A stretch of DNA of 64,000 nucleotides from Streptomyces cinnamoneus (GTDB lineage: Bacteria; Actinomycetota; Actinomycetes; Streptomycetales; Streptomycetaceae). The notes beneath the pieces are model-generated. The model was not told where the DNA came from. It searched no databases and was given only the letters and a program-made list of their open reading frames with translations. The position numbers were made by a program, and so were the translations under genes. Of the stretch, positions 45,923-54,711 are shown piece after piece. Positions within the stretch are counted from its first letter, which is position 1, and each line of letters starts with the position of its first letter. The DNA is taken from contig NZ_PKFQ01000001.1 of assembly GCF_002939475.1 (NCBI RefSeq), positions 62,001-126,000 on the forward strand, written 5' to 3'.

Positions 45923-46557
45923 TAGAACCGCCGGGCCGACTCCTGCGCGTGGGCCATGCGCCGCAGGCTCAGCAGCACCGGTTCGTAGAGCACCGTCAGC
46001 GCGACGGCCGCCTCGATCTGCCCGGTCGGGGTCGGCTGCTCCTCGACCATGTCCAGGTCGGTGACTGCCAGTTGCGCAGCCAGCTGCCCGTACGGAAGCA
46101 ATTGCTCGGTACCGCAGGGGTAGCCGAGCCGGGTCAGCGCGGCGACCGAGTCGACGAGCCGCCGGTGGGCGGGATCGAGCATGTCCAGGCCGGGACCGGA
46201 GGACCAGCCCAGCCGCTCCAGCAGCGCCTCCACCGAGCGACGGGCGGTCTCCACCGCCGGGTCGTCCTCGGCCGGCCCCTCGGCACAGGGCAGCGCCCGG
46301 GTCGCCGCGCCCAGCCGCAGGTGGTGGTCGAGCGACTCGTCCTCCGCGGCGGCGATCACCTCGCGCGCGGCGGCCACCGGAACCCCGCCGATCTGGATCA
46401 GCGCCCGCACCAGGCGCAGCCGCCGCAGGTGGCCCTCCCCGTACTCGGCCTGGGTGGCGGAGACCCGGCGCCCGGGCTGGAGCAGCCCTTCACGCAGGTA
46501 GTACTTGATCGTGGCGGTGGACACACCGCTGCGCTCGCTCAGCTCCGCCAACCGCAT
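45922..46557 (-). CDS. MerR-family regulator
   Basis: A 211-residue protein from the ATG at 46557. The N-terminal MerR winged helix opens MRLAELSERSGVSTATIKYY. The long C-terminal region is alpha-helical without Cys/His clusters, so a metal ligand is unlikely. It diverges from the DUF4188 gene; two TTGGAT/ATCCAA dyads lie between them. The stop codon lies in the target duplication of the IS5-type element, so the insertion spared the gene. Confidence 0.9.
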   Translation of the reverse strand: MRLAELSERSGVSTATIKYYLREGLLQPGRRVSATQAEYGEGHLRRLRLVRALIQIGGVPVAAAREVIAAAEDESLDHHLRLGAATRALPCAEGPAEDDPAVETARRSVEALLERLGWSSGPGLDMLDPAHRRLVDSVAALTRLGYPCGTEQLLPYGQLAAQLAVTDLDMVEEQPTPTGQIEAAVALTVLYEPVLLSLRRMAHAQESARRF

Positions 46558-46574
46558 GCTCTTGCACCTTCCTA

Positions 46575-46617
46575 TTGGATCGTGGCACTATCCAAGCATG
46601 GATAGCGACGCTATCCA
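46575..46617. promoter_or_regulatory. paired MerR operators
   Basis: TTGGAT-N9-ATCCAA spans 46575-46595 and the perfect 19-base palindrome TGGATAGCGACGCTATCCA spans 46599-46617. The sites face the divergent merR and DUF4188 genes, one for each promoter, so the regulator probably controls both. Confidence 0.8.
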
Positions 46618-46637
46618 ATGAGGGGACGGAGAGTCTC

Positions 46638-47129
46638 ATGGGTATGGCACCGATATCCGAGCGACGAGTCACGGCCGCCGCGGAGGGCGAGGTCGTCGTC
46701 TTCCTCATCGGGATGCGGATCAACCGCTGGCGGGCCGTACGCCACTGGCTGCCGGTCTTGACCGCGATGCCGCGCATGCTCAAGGAGCTCTCACGGGAAG
46801 GCAGCGGGCTGCTGGGCCTCCGGGGGCTGCGCGGCGGCCCCCGCGTGTACGGCGCCGTGCAGTACTGGGAGTCGAGGGAGAAGCTGCTCGCCTACGCCTC
46901 CGACCAGGGCGGGGAGCATCGCCCCGCGTGGGCGGCGTTCAACCGCCGCGTGCGGGACAGCAAGGGCGGCGTGGGGATCTGGCACGAGACGTACGTCGTC
47001 CCGGCCGGTTCGTACGAGTCGGTCTACGTCGACATGCCACCGGCCGGTCTGGGCGCGGCATGGGGAGTCGAGCCCGTGGGCCGGCGCGGGGAGCGGGCGG
47101 CGCAGCGGATGGCGAGCGGGGCCGTCTAG
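46638..47129 (+). CDS. DUF4188 protein
   Basis: A 163-residue protein from the ATG at 46638 (GGGGACGGAGAG upstream). VVVFLIGMRINRWRAVRHWL is the typical opening of DUF4188, followed by the EYW-like QYWESREKLLAYA and WHETYVV. The fold resembles dimeric alpha-beta-barrel monooxygenases; reported relatives include phenylacetaldoxime dehydratase, but the function here is unknown. It is the likely target of the divergent MerR regulator. Confidence 0.88.
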   Translation: MGMAPISERRVTAAAEGEVVVFLIGMRINRWRAVRHWLPVLTAMPRMLKELSREGSGLLGLRGLRGGPRVYGAVQYWESREKLLAYASDQGGEHRPAWAAFNRRVRDSKGGVGIWHETYVVPAGSYESVYVDMPPAGLGAAWGVEPVGRRGERAAQRMASGAV

Positions 47130-47360
47130 CGGCGATCCTCTGGCCAAAGGGGCAGCAGGTGTGCGATGCGACCTGGCCAGCCCACAACCTGCACGTCGCT
47201 CCCCACGCCCGAGCGGACGGACCGGGCACCGAGTCGAGCCTGATGACGGCGGGTCCCCGGCGGCTTCCCACGGGTGGGATTCCTCGCCTCGACGCTCGTC
47301 ATGGATTCGGCCACACGGCGGGGCCGGGCCGGGAGGTCCCTGGCCCGGCCCGTTCCTTCG

Positions 47361-47585
47361 CTACGCCCTGTACCGGTAGCGGATACGGCCGCGGGTGAGG
47401 TCGTAGGGGCTGAGTTCCACGAGCACCCGGTCGTACGGGAGGATCTTGATGTAGTTCTTCCGGATCTTCCCGCTGATGTGGGCGAGCACTGTGTGCCCGT
47501 TCTGGAGCTCCACCTTGAAGGTCGCATTGCGCAGGCACTCGACGACGGTGCCCTCGACTTCCACGCCCCCCGATGTTTTCGTCAT
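47361..47585 (-). CDS. infA: translation initiation factor IF-1 paralogue
   Basis: A 74-residue OB-fold protein ([20 protein letters not shown], then [20 protein letters not shown]). It is the right length and carries all IF-1 landmarks. The canonical infA sits in the ribosomal protein region; this copy lies among accessory genes, so it is probably a second, arm-located copy, perhaps used under special conditions. No ribosomal gene is nearby. The preceding 47130-47360 holds no gene. Confidence 0.92.
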   Translation of the reverse strand: MTKTSGGVEVEGTVVECLRNATFKVELQNGHTVLAHISGKIRKNYIKILPYDRVLVELSPYDLTRGRIRYRYRA

Positions 47586-47781
47586 GGTCTCTCACTTCTT
47601 TCGTTCTCGACGGTGTCGTCGGCAGAGATGAATACGGTGCGTGGCCGGGCGCGGTGCCGACTGATGGCCAGCGCACGCAGCCGACCACTGATAACTGCGA
47701 GCCGGTGACCGCCCGTTGGAGCGGCCGTCCCCGCGCCCGCTTCGGGCCCGGCTGAATCGCCCGGTGCGGTGTGGTGGAGCG

Positions 47782-48579
47782 TCAGCGGCGGACGAGCTCC
47801 AGGGTGCTGCCCGCACGGCGGGCGCCGATGCCTTCGAACAGGGCGGTGGCCGCCGCGTTGGACTCGTCCACCTCGGCCCATGCCGAAGCGGTCCCGGAGC
47901 GATGAAGCGAACCTAGCACGTGGGCCAGTAGCGCCCGGGCGATGCCGCGACGGTGACTGTCCGCCCGGACGGCGATCAGCCCGATCCGTGGCCGCCGGGG
48001 CAGCGGCGTCACCCGGACCAGGCCCACGTACTGGTCGAAGTGCCGCGCCACCACGTACTTCGACGGGTCGACCAGGGTGGTCCCCGCCGGGCGGGGCAGC
48101 ACCTCGGCCGGCATCGTCCGCCAGCCGGCGGCGGCCTCGACCTCGTCGCGGACGACGCGGTCCAGGGCGCGCAGCGGGTCCTCCTCCGCCTCGCCGGCGG
48201 GCACGATCGTCACGCCCGACGGGAGCCGCACCGAGCCGAGACGGGTGACGCGCGGGTCTGTGGGTACGAGGTAGCCCCACTCGCGGCGTACGGTGGTGAA
48301 GCCGGCCCGCTCCCAGGCGGACCTCGAGTCGTGGTCGGCCTCGTCGACGACGGTGTGGAGCGGTGCCGGCAGGTCGGCCAGCATCGCGTCGGCGATGTGG
48401 TCGAAGACCGCGCCGTGCCATGCGTCGACGCTGATGAAGAGCCGCCCGTCGGGTCGGCGCGAAGCGTCGCCACTGCCGACCACCCGGTCGTCCTCGACGG
48501 CGTGCCACTGCGTGTCGGAAACCCGCGTGACCACGACCTCGTGGTTGCCCGTGTGCGAGGCGGAATGCAAAGGGTTCAT
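47782..48579 (-). CDS. GNAT-family N-acetyltransferase
   Basis: A 265-residue protein with two GNAT-like halves; the C-terminal one is complete, with IGLIAVRADSHRRGIARALL as the acetyl-CoA-binding motif and WAEVDESNAAATALFEGIG as motif B. The start at 48579 lies 55 bases behind a 17-codon ORF with a very strong ribosome binding site, so the two may be one unit. The substrate is unknown. Confidence 0.88.
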   Translation of the reverse strand: MNPLHSASHTGNHEVVVTRVSDTQWHAVEDDRVVGSGDASRRPDGRLFISVDAWHGAVFDHIADAMLADLPAPLHTVVDEADHDSRSAWERAGFTTVRREWGYLVPTDPRVTRLGSVRLPSGVTIVPAGEAEEDPLRALDRVVRDEVEAAAGWRTMPAEVLPRPAGTTLVDPSKYVVARHFDQYVGLVRVTPLPRRPRIGLIAVRADSHRRGIARALLAHVLGSLHRSGTASAWAEVDESNAAATALFEGIGARRAGSTLELVRR

Positions 48580-48634
48580 AGGTGTTGCCTTTCGGGAATG
48601 CCTTCTCTGAGGCGCTCCCCGGCGACACCTGACG

Positions 48635-48688
48635 TCAATCGCCCACCGTGACGAAAGGGGGGAGCACCCATACGGATACAGCCTTCAT
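48635..48688 (-). CDS. 17-residue peptide ORF upstream of the acetyltransferase
   Basis: ATG at 48688 to TGA at 48635 encodes MKAVSVWVLPPFVTVGD. AGGAGGTGAG ends four bases before the start codon, which is close to the ideal ribosome binding site and far better than that of the acetyltransferase behind it. The peptide is hydrophobic, with one Trp and a Pro-Pro pair. It may be a leader or upstream ORF that controls the acetyltransferase, or a very small product in its own right. I know of no family. Confidence 0.55.
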   Translation of the reverse strand: MKAVSVWVLPPFVTVGD

Positions 48689-48781
48689 GGGTCTCACCTC
48701 CTGTGCGTTCTCTCACGGCTGACCGGACGCTATCAGCCAGGGGCCGGGCGGCCCAACCCATTTACCGCGACCGCGAGGATC

Positions 48782-48844
48782 GTCGATCGTGTCGGTCACC
48801 TCGGTCACGTGGATCACGTGGATCACGTCGATCACGTCGATCGC
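48782..48844. repeat. tandem 9-base repeats
   Basis: Seven units of nine bases follow each other: GTCGATCGT, GTCGGTCAC, CTCGGTCAC, GTGGATCAC twice, GTCGATCAC and GTCGATCGC. GATCAC is the common core. In one frame they would read as repeated Val-Asp-His. They lie in the gap between the 17-codon ORF and the phosphatase gene, on no obvious gene. Confidence 0.8.
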
Positions 48845-49044
48845 TTGAGGACAATCACGCCACCGCTCTCCGACGGTCCAAGAAGAGCAGCCGACGAAGG
48901 CCGGCTGATCGCAGGGCTGGCGCACGACGTGGGCCCCGTCGGGCTCAGCTCCCCCTCCCCCGCCGCGGCCACACCCCACGCACCGTGCCCGACCTGAGAG
49001 AGGCCGGGATCGGTGTGAGACTGGGAACGGAAGGGGTGATCCAC

Positions 49045-50252
49045 GTGCCGGACCCACCGCTCGAGCCCCCCGGCCCCGACACCGCCGTCGACGAGAACCG
49101 GCTGGAAGAGCTGATCATCGAGGCGCAGACCACCCTGCCGGTCGAAATGCCCGGCCTGGCGAACCGGTGCGCCTCGGCCCTCGGCCTGGGCACCGCGTTG
49201 ATCTACCTGGTCGACCTGCAACAACAGCTGCTCATCCCGCTCGACGAGGCCACGGAGACCCTGCCGGTGGAACACTCACTGGCCGGCTGGGCGTACCGCA
49301 CTCTCTCCCCGCGCGTGGCCGACACCGACGACGGCGTGATCGTCTGGCTGCCCCTGGTCGACGGTGCGGAGCGGCTGGGCGTGCTGGCGGTGCAGACCGC
49401 CTGGCTCGACGGGGTGCGGCTGCGTCGCAGCCGGATGCTGGCCTATCTGTTGGCCATGCTGATCACCTCCAAGCGCGCCTACAGCGACTGGCTCGCTGCC
49501 CGCACCCGCACCGCGACCATGGGCTGCCGACCGAGATGCTGCGGGCGTTCCTGCCATCCCACACCATCGGCAGCAGCAGGTGCGTCTCGACCGCGGTCCT
49601 GGAACCGGCGTACGACGTCGCCGGTGACGCCTTCGACCACTCGGTCGTCAAGGACATCCTGCACACCATGATCCTCGATTCCATGGGTCACGATCTGACC
49701 TCCGGCCTGACCACATCGGTCGCCATGGCCGCGGCGCGCAACGCCCGCCGCGGCGGTGGCGACCTGGCCGACGTCGTCGGCTCCGTCGATCAGGCGCTCG
49801 CCCAGTGGCTGCCCGACCACTTCTGCACCGGCGTGCTGTGCCGGCTCGACGCGCTCACCGGGGTGCTGCGCTGGGTCAACTGCGGTCACCCGGCACCGCT
49901 GCTGATCCGTGCCGAGCGGGTGCTCGACGGGGCGCTGGACAGCCCCCCGCAACCGCCGATCGGACTGGTCGGCCAACTCGCCCCGGCGGCCCGGGAGGTC
50001 CACGAGACGACACTGGAACCGGTCGACTGCGTCCTGCTCTACACCGACGGTGTCGTGGAGGCCCGCGACGCGGACGGAGCGGAGTTCGGCCTCGACCGGT
50101 TCACCGACTTCATCATCCGCTCCTCCGCCGCAGGCCAACGCCCCGCGGAGGTTCTGCGTCTGCTCATCCACGCCATCCTCGACTACCAGCGCAACCAACT
50201 ACGCGACGACGCGACGATCCAGCTCTTCGAATGGCGCCCGCAGCACCAATGA
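49045..50252 (+). pseudogene. GAF plus SpoIIE-type PP2C phosphatase, frameshifted
   Basis: From a GTG at 49045 (GGAAGGGG eight bases upstream) the first frame encodes a GAF-like sensor domain (MPGLANRCASALGLGTALIY to MLAYLLAMLITSKRAYSDWL). Near 49520 the frame shifts by one base and a SpoIIE/PP2C domain follows: AYDVAGDAFDHSVV, DSMGHDLTSGL (metal-binding Asp and Gly), CGHPAPLLI and LLYTDGVVEARD, ending at 50252. Such proteins dephosphorylate anti-anti-sigma factors. Except for the shift all parts are present (about 400 residues). Confidence 0.82.
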
Positions 50253-50743
50253 AACGGTAGGCACCAGCCTTACTACGCCCGGCACCGCCTTCAGTCAGGC
50301 CGGGTACCTGGCTGGCACTTCCAGGACCGGCCCTTCCAGGACCACCGGCGAGCCGCCCCGGCGACCGACGCGACCGCCGACACCGGCACTCCGGCCGGGC
50401 CCTTCCGCAGGAACGCCTTCGGGCGACGGGCCAAACACTCCCCCGCGGCAGCCGGGCCGGCGGCCTGCACGGTCGCGTGATTGGTGGGCGCCGGGCTGGT
50501 GGGCATCGGGCCGGTGGGCGCCGGGGCCATGAGACCGGCGGAGGCCCGCGGCGTCTCCGCGGTGGGCCGACTGCGGTCGGCCCGCTGGCCGGGGCGGGGG
50601 ACGGCTGACGGGCTGTGAGGGCGCGGGTCGTACGTGGGCCCGGCGACGCGTCCAGCGGGCGGTCCGGTCCGAGAGCCAAGACCGATTGTCAGTGGTGGGT
50701 GCGAAGGTAGGAGCATCGAGTCCGCGAAAGAGGGGGAGCCGTC
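50253..50743. other. intergenic, no gene recognised
   Basis: About 490 bases including a G+C-rich stretch with short imperfect repeats of GGTGGGCGCCGGG (50485-50530). No protein family is seen. The final bases contain GAGGGGGAG, the ribosome binding site of the vWA gene. Confidence 0.45.
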
Positions 50744-51784
50744 ATGTCCGGAAACCAGAACTACATCAACCACGTTGCCCTCGTGCTGGATGCCAGTTCG
50801 TCCATGTCGCACCTGAGCCGCAAGGTCATCGAAGTCGCCGACCAGCAGATTGCGTATCTGGCCCGCCGGTCGAAGGAACTGGACCAGGAGACCCGCGTCA
50901 CGGTGTACGTCTTCGCGGACAAGGTGGAGTGCGTCATCTACGACAAGGACGTGCTGCGGATGCCGTCTCTGAAGCAGCTGTACCGGGTCGGTGGAATGAC
51001 GGCTCTCCTGGCGGCCACCCTCAAGTCGCAGCGAGAGCTGGCGCAGACCGCTCAACTGTACGGCGACCACAGTTTCCTGACGTTCGTGCTGACCGACGGG
51101 CAGGAGAACGCAAGCCACCACTGCCCGGATGTCTCTACCAAGAACCCGCGTGAACTAGTACAGGCCGTGGCCCAGTTGATCGCGACGCAGGAGGACAACT
51201 GGACGCTGGCCGTCCTTGTCCCGGACCAGATGGGCAAGCGCGAAGCCATGCAGTGCGGCTTCCCGAAGGACAACATCGCCATCTGGGACGCCACCAGCAC
51301 CCAGGGCTTGGAGGACGCCGGGCACGTCATCCAACAGGCCACCGAGAACTTCATGGTGGGCCGCGCCCAGGGCATCCGGGGATCGCGGGCGGTGTTCTCC
51401 ACGGGCGCAGAGGCAGTCAACAAGGACACCATCGAGGCAGCCGGTCTCACCCCTGTCAATCCGTCGGAGTACCAGCTGATTCCCGTGGCCCGCGAAGCGG
51501 CCATCCGGGAATGGGTCATCGAATGCGGACACACTTACCGTACCGGCTGCGCGTTCTACCAGCTGAGCAAATCGGAGAAGATCCAGGCACGGAAGCAGAT
51601 CGCGGTGCTGGAAAAGAAGACCGACCGGGTATACACGGGACCGCAGGCCCGAGCTCTGCTCGGCCTGCCGGACGCGGAAGCCCGCGTCAAGCCGGACCAC
51701 AACGACGACTTCACGATCTTCGTGCAAAGCACCAGCGTGAACCGGAAGCTGGTACCGCACACGCGGCTCCTGCTTATGATCTGA
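50744..51784 (+). CDS. von Willebrand factor A domain protein
   Basis: A 346-residue protein. The vWA domain (about residues 8-200) has an intact metal-ion-dependent adhesion site: LDASSSM near the N-terminus, the Thr of GGMTALL and the Asp of VLTDGQEN. The region after about residue 200 is unique and ends with a Lys-rich helix. Its charged, soluble nature suggests an intracellular protein. Relatives occur beside tellurite-resistance or phage-defence genes, but none is present here. It stands alone with a strong terminator behind. Confidence 0.85.
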   Translation: MSGNQNYINHVALVLDASSSMSHLSRKVIEVADQQIAYLARRSKELDQETRVTVYVFADKVECVIYDKDVLRMPSLKQLYRVGGMTALLAATLKSQRELAQTAQLYGDHSFLTFVLTDGQENASHHCPDVSTKNPRELVQAVAQLIATQEDNWTLAVLVPDQMGKREAMQCGFPKDNIAIWDATSTQGLEDAGHVIQQATENFMVGRAQGIRGSRAVFSTGAEAVNKDTIEAAGLTPVNPSEYQLIPVAREAAIREWVIECGHTYRTGCAFYQLSKSEKIQARKQIAVLEKKTDRVYTGPQARALLGLPDAEARVKPDHNDDFTIFVQSTSVNRKLVPHTRLLLMI

Positions 51785-51790
51785 CGCCTT

Positions 51791-51823
51791 GGAAGCCCCG
51801 CCAGCCCGACTGGCGGGGCTTCC
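51791..51823. terminator. strong terminator hairpin after the vWA gene
   Basis: GGAAGCCCCGCCAG-CCCGA-CTGGCGGGGCTTCC forms a perfect 14-base-pair stem with a five-base loop, seven bases past the stop codon at 51784. It could act in both directions and also stop transcripts coming from the MFS side. Confidence 0.85.
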
Positions 51824-51880
51824 CTCGCGTCCAGCACATCGACCGGGCCGACAGCTCGCGACCTGAGGCAACGCGCTCCT

Positions 51881-52048
51881 CTACGGCACCCTCGCCGCGC
51901 CCCGGCCCCGGGGGACCGATCCATCGTTGGCCAGGAGGACGAGACGAAAGGCATCGTCGAGACGTCTGTGCTCGCCCTGCACCTGCACCTGCACCAGTCC
52001 GGGCTCGCACTCTGAGGGAACCAACGGCAGTACGTCAGGGTTGATCAT
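51881..52048 (-). CDS. small hypothetical protein overlapping the MFS gene end
   Basis: A 55-residue frame from the ATG at 52048 (INPDVLPLVPSECEPGLVQV, then QGEHRRLDDAFRLVLLANDG). The start lies inside the last codons of the MFS gene, which suggests translational coupling. Codon use is native at first, but the C-terminus (PRGRGAARVP) looks random, so this may be the front of a truncated gene. Confidence 0.45.
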   Translation of the reverse strand: MINPDVLPLVPSECEPGLVQVQVQGEHRRLDDAFRLVLLANDGSVPRGRGAARVP

Positions 52049-53534
52049 GTGAGGCCCCTGTAAGACGTTGCAGAGGCCGCTCATCCCCATCCGGTGCCGG
52101 AAGATGACGGCCGAGCATGGCGAGCGCGGTCACCGCGGTGAGCCCGAGGAGTCCGGCAGCGATCCAGAAGGCGAGTTGGGCCGCCGCCAGCGAGCTGCCC
52201 GCGGGTTCGGTGCCGGCGTCCAGGGTGTGGAGGAAGGTGGTGCCGAGTACCGCTGTGCCCAAGGTCGCACCGAGTTGCTGCGCGGCGTTGAGCAGTCCGG
52301 CGGCCGAGCCGGTCTCGTGGGGCCTGACGCGCGAGAGCGCGGTGGTGAAGAAGGGCACGGTGAACAGCCCGTTGCCGATACCGGCCGCGGCGAGCGCCCC
52401 GAGCAGGGGCCAGGGGTAGGTGTGGGGCGGTGTTGTCCGGTAGGCGATGGTGGCGGCGATCAGTCCGGCGCACATCACGGCCAGGCCGGCGAACATCACG
52501 TTCCGGCCGTGGCGGGGCACCAGGCGGGTGCCCGCCATCCAGGAGGAGAGGGCCATCGCGGCGGACCAGGGCAGCAGTGTGAGCCCGGCAGCCAGTACGC
52601 CACGTCCGAGCCCCAACTGGACCTGGAGCACGATGACCAGCATCAGCCCGTTCATGACCGCGAAGAACAGTGTCGAGGTGGCCAGCGCCGCGGGGAAGCC
52701 ACGGTCGTGGAACAGGCTGACCTCGACCAGCGGGCTGCGGCCGGCTCGAGAGCGGCGCTGCTGGTGGAGGCCGAAGAGCCCCAGCAGACCGCAACCGGCC
52801 GCGAGGGCGACCCAGCTCCATGCCGGCCAGCCGACTGTGCTGCTTTGGATGAGCGGGTAAACGATCAAGGTGGTGGCGAGGACGGCCAACGCCGTGCCTA
52901 CCCCGTCCAGCCGCAGGGGGCGAGCAGTTGCCGCCGCGTTCCGTCCAGGCAGCAGCGGCACCATGGCCAGCACCGCGACCGCCAAGGGGAGGTTGACGAG
53001 GAAGACAGCCCGCCATGAGGACCCGAAGAGGTCCGCGTGTGTGAGAAAGGCGCCCAGCACCGGTCCCAGAACCGCGGCCAGGCCCATCACCGGGCCGATG
53101 CTGCCCATCGCCTTGGCCAGCTCCGCGCCGTCGAACATGCTGCGGATGAGACCGATCGTCTGCGGAATGATCAGGGCTGCCGCGGCCCCCTGGACCGCCC
53201 GCATACCGATGAGCAGTCCGGCAGAAGGCGCCAGGGCGCATGCCAGAGAGGCCACGGCGAAGCCGGTGACTCCGGCGGTGAACATCCGACGCCGCCCGGC
53301 CAGGTCCCCCAGCCGGCCGCCAGTGATCAAGAACACCGCGAACGGCAGCGTGTAGGCGGCGTTGAACCACTGGACCTCGGAAGCGGGACCGCCGAGATCG
53401 GCGTGTATGACCGGAGCCGCGACCGTGACGATCGTCGAGTCGAGCAGGTTCATCGCCTCAGCGACCAGCAGCGTGATCAGCGCCCACCATCGCCACCGGT
53501 GAACCCCCTCGATGGACAAGGCTTCTTGCAGCAT
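52035..53534 (-). CDS. MFS efflux transporter, DHA2 (EmrB/QacA) family
   Basis: A 499-residue protein with about 14 helices. LDSTIVTVAAPVIHADLGGP (motif D), GRLGDLAGRRR (motif A) and the antiporter motif VLGPVLGAFLTH are all present. It should pump a hydrophobic drug out by proton exchange. It diverges from an Lrp-type regulator at 53661, the usual arrangement for a substrate-induced exporter. A second DHA2 pump with different regulation is at 22315. Confidence 0.92.
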   Translation of the reverse strand: MLQEALSIEGVHRWRWWALITLLVAEAMNLLDSTIVTVAAPVIHADLGGPASEVQWFNAAYTLPFAVFLITGGRLGDLAGRRRMFTAGVTGFAVASLACALAPSAGLLIGMRAVQGAAAALIIPQTIGLIRSMFDGAELAKAMGSIGPVMGLAAVLGPVLGAFLTHADLFGSSWRAVFLVNLPLAVAVLAMVPLLPGRNAAATARPLRLDGVGTALAVLATTLIVYPLIQSSTVGWPAWSWVALAAGCGLLGLFGLHQQRRSRAGRSPLVEVSLFHDRGFPAALATSTLFFAVMNGLMLVIVLQVQLGLGRGVLAAGLTLLPWSAAMALSSWMAGTRLVPRHGRNVMFAGLAVMCAGLIAATIAYRTTPPHTYPWPLLGALAAAGIGNGLFTVPFFTTALSRVRPHETGSAAGLLNAAQQLGATLGTAVLGTTFLHTLDAGTEPAGSSLAAAQLAFWIAAGLLGLTAVTALAMLGRHLPAPDGDERPLQRLTGASHDQP

Positions 53535-53660
53535 GATCTTCCCTTTCTCGCTCGGCCCGTTCCGAGCAAGAGTCGGCGCCCCGCCGCAGACCGTCCTAGC
53601 CAGGCCCTGAAGATCGATGTTTTGTTCCAGGAAGCTCGACATGAGTGAGAAGATCTTCCT
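53535..53660. promoter_or_regulatory. divergent MFS/Lrp control region
   Basis: The 126 bases between the two start codons hold a perfect GAAGATCTTC palindrome (53649-53658) directly before the GTG of the regulator and a related AAGATC at about 53612. They are candidate Lrp-family sites. Confidence 0.5.
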
Positions 53661-54623
53661 GTGCTGGAGGATGTGGAGCAGGGTCTCGTCCAAGCCCTGC
53701 AGATCGACGGCCGGGCGCCGTTCAGTAGGGTCGCCGAGGTTCTGGGCGTGTCCACACAGACCGTCATACGTCGCTACCAACGCCTCCGTACCGAGGCCGG
53801 GCTGCGCGTGGTCGGCCTCGCCGACCCCGCCCAGGGTGGGCGGACGCAGTGGATCGTCCGCATCTGCGCCACCCCCGGCGCCTCCGAGGCACTCGCCCAG
53901 TCGCTGGCCCGCCGCCCCGACACCTCCTGGGTCAAGCTCACCTCCGCGGGCACGGAGATCTTCGCCATCGTTCAGGCTCCGCAAGGCGTGCACCCGCCCG
54001 TGCTGCACAAGCTCCCCCGCACCCGTGGGATCACGACCGTGTCCGCGCACTGCCTGCTCCACACCTACCTGGGCGGACCGACAGCCTGGCGCGGTCGGAC
54101 ACAGGCCCTCACTCCCTCTCAGCAACGGCTGCTTCAACCCGCGCTACCTGAGGAAGTCCGCTCCGCGCCGCTGACAGACGCTGACCACATCCTCATCGAT
54201 GCCCTGGGGCACGACGGCCGCACCTCCTACGCCGACCTCGCACGAGCGACCGGCTCCACACAGGCGACAGTGGCACGCCGCCTGAACGCCCTCCGCGCCT
54301 GCCGCAGGCTCTTCTTCGACGTCGAAGTCGACGCCGCCGCCTACGGCATCACCACCCAGGCACTCCTGTGGATGGCCGTCCCACCCGCCCACCTCGAACA
54401 TGTCGCGAACACGCTCGCCGCCCACGACGAACTCGCCGCCGTAGTCGCCACCACCGGCCCCACCAACCTCCTCGCACAAGCGCTGTGCGCCACCCCCACC
54501 GACCTCCACCGCTACCTCACTCGCCGCCTCGGCGCCCTCCCCCAGATCCAGACCCTGGAGACCGCACCCGTCCTGCGTACCTTCAAAGCAGCCGGCCACC
54601 TCAACGCGCGCCCCACCGCGTGA
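53661..54623 (+). CDS. Lrp/AsnC-family regulator with two helix-turn-helix units
   Basis: A 320-residue protein from a GTG. Two AsnC-type units are joined: the first helix-turn-helix (FSRVAEVLGVSTQTVIRRYQ) is near residue 20 and the second (YADLARATGSTQATVARRLN) near residue 185, each with its RAM-like beta-alpha-beta domain. Such doubled regulators are common in Streptomyces. It diverges from an MFS exporter and probably controls it. Confidence 0.9.
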   Translation: MLEDVEQGLVQALQIDGRAPFSRVAEVLGVSTQTVIRRYQRLRTEAGLRVVGLADPAQGGRTQWIVRICATPGASEALAQSLARRPDTSWVKLTSAGTEIFAIVQAPQGVHPPVLHKLPRTRGITTVSAHCLLHTYLGGPTAWRGRTQALTPSQQRLLQPALPEEVRSAPLTDADHILIDALGHDGRTSYADLARATGSTQATVARRLNALRACRRLFFDVEVDAAAYGITTQALLWMAVPPAHLEHVANTLAAHDELAAVVATTGPTNLLAQALCATPTDLHRYLTRRLGALPQIQTLETAPVLRTFKAAGHLNARPTA

Positions 54624-54711
54624 AGACGCGCTCACGCCGCCCATGAGCGCTCACTCGTCGACCCCGCCGACGGCACCGCGCTGACCGCAGGCACGGCCAC
54701 GGGAATCGCGG

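Noticed and set aside
49479..50198. A 239-codon minus-strand frame
   Set aside because: It is antisense to the PP2C domain of the SpoIIE-type phosphatase and shows no motif of its own.
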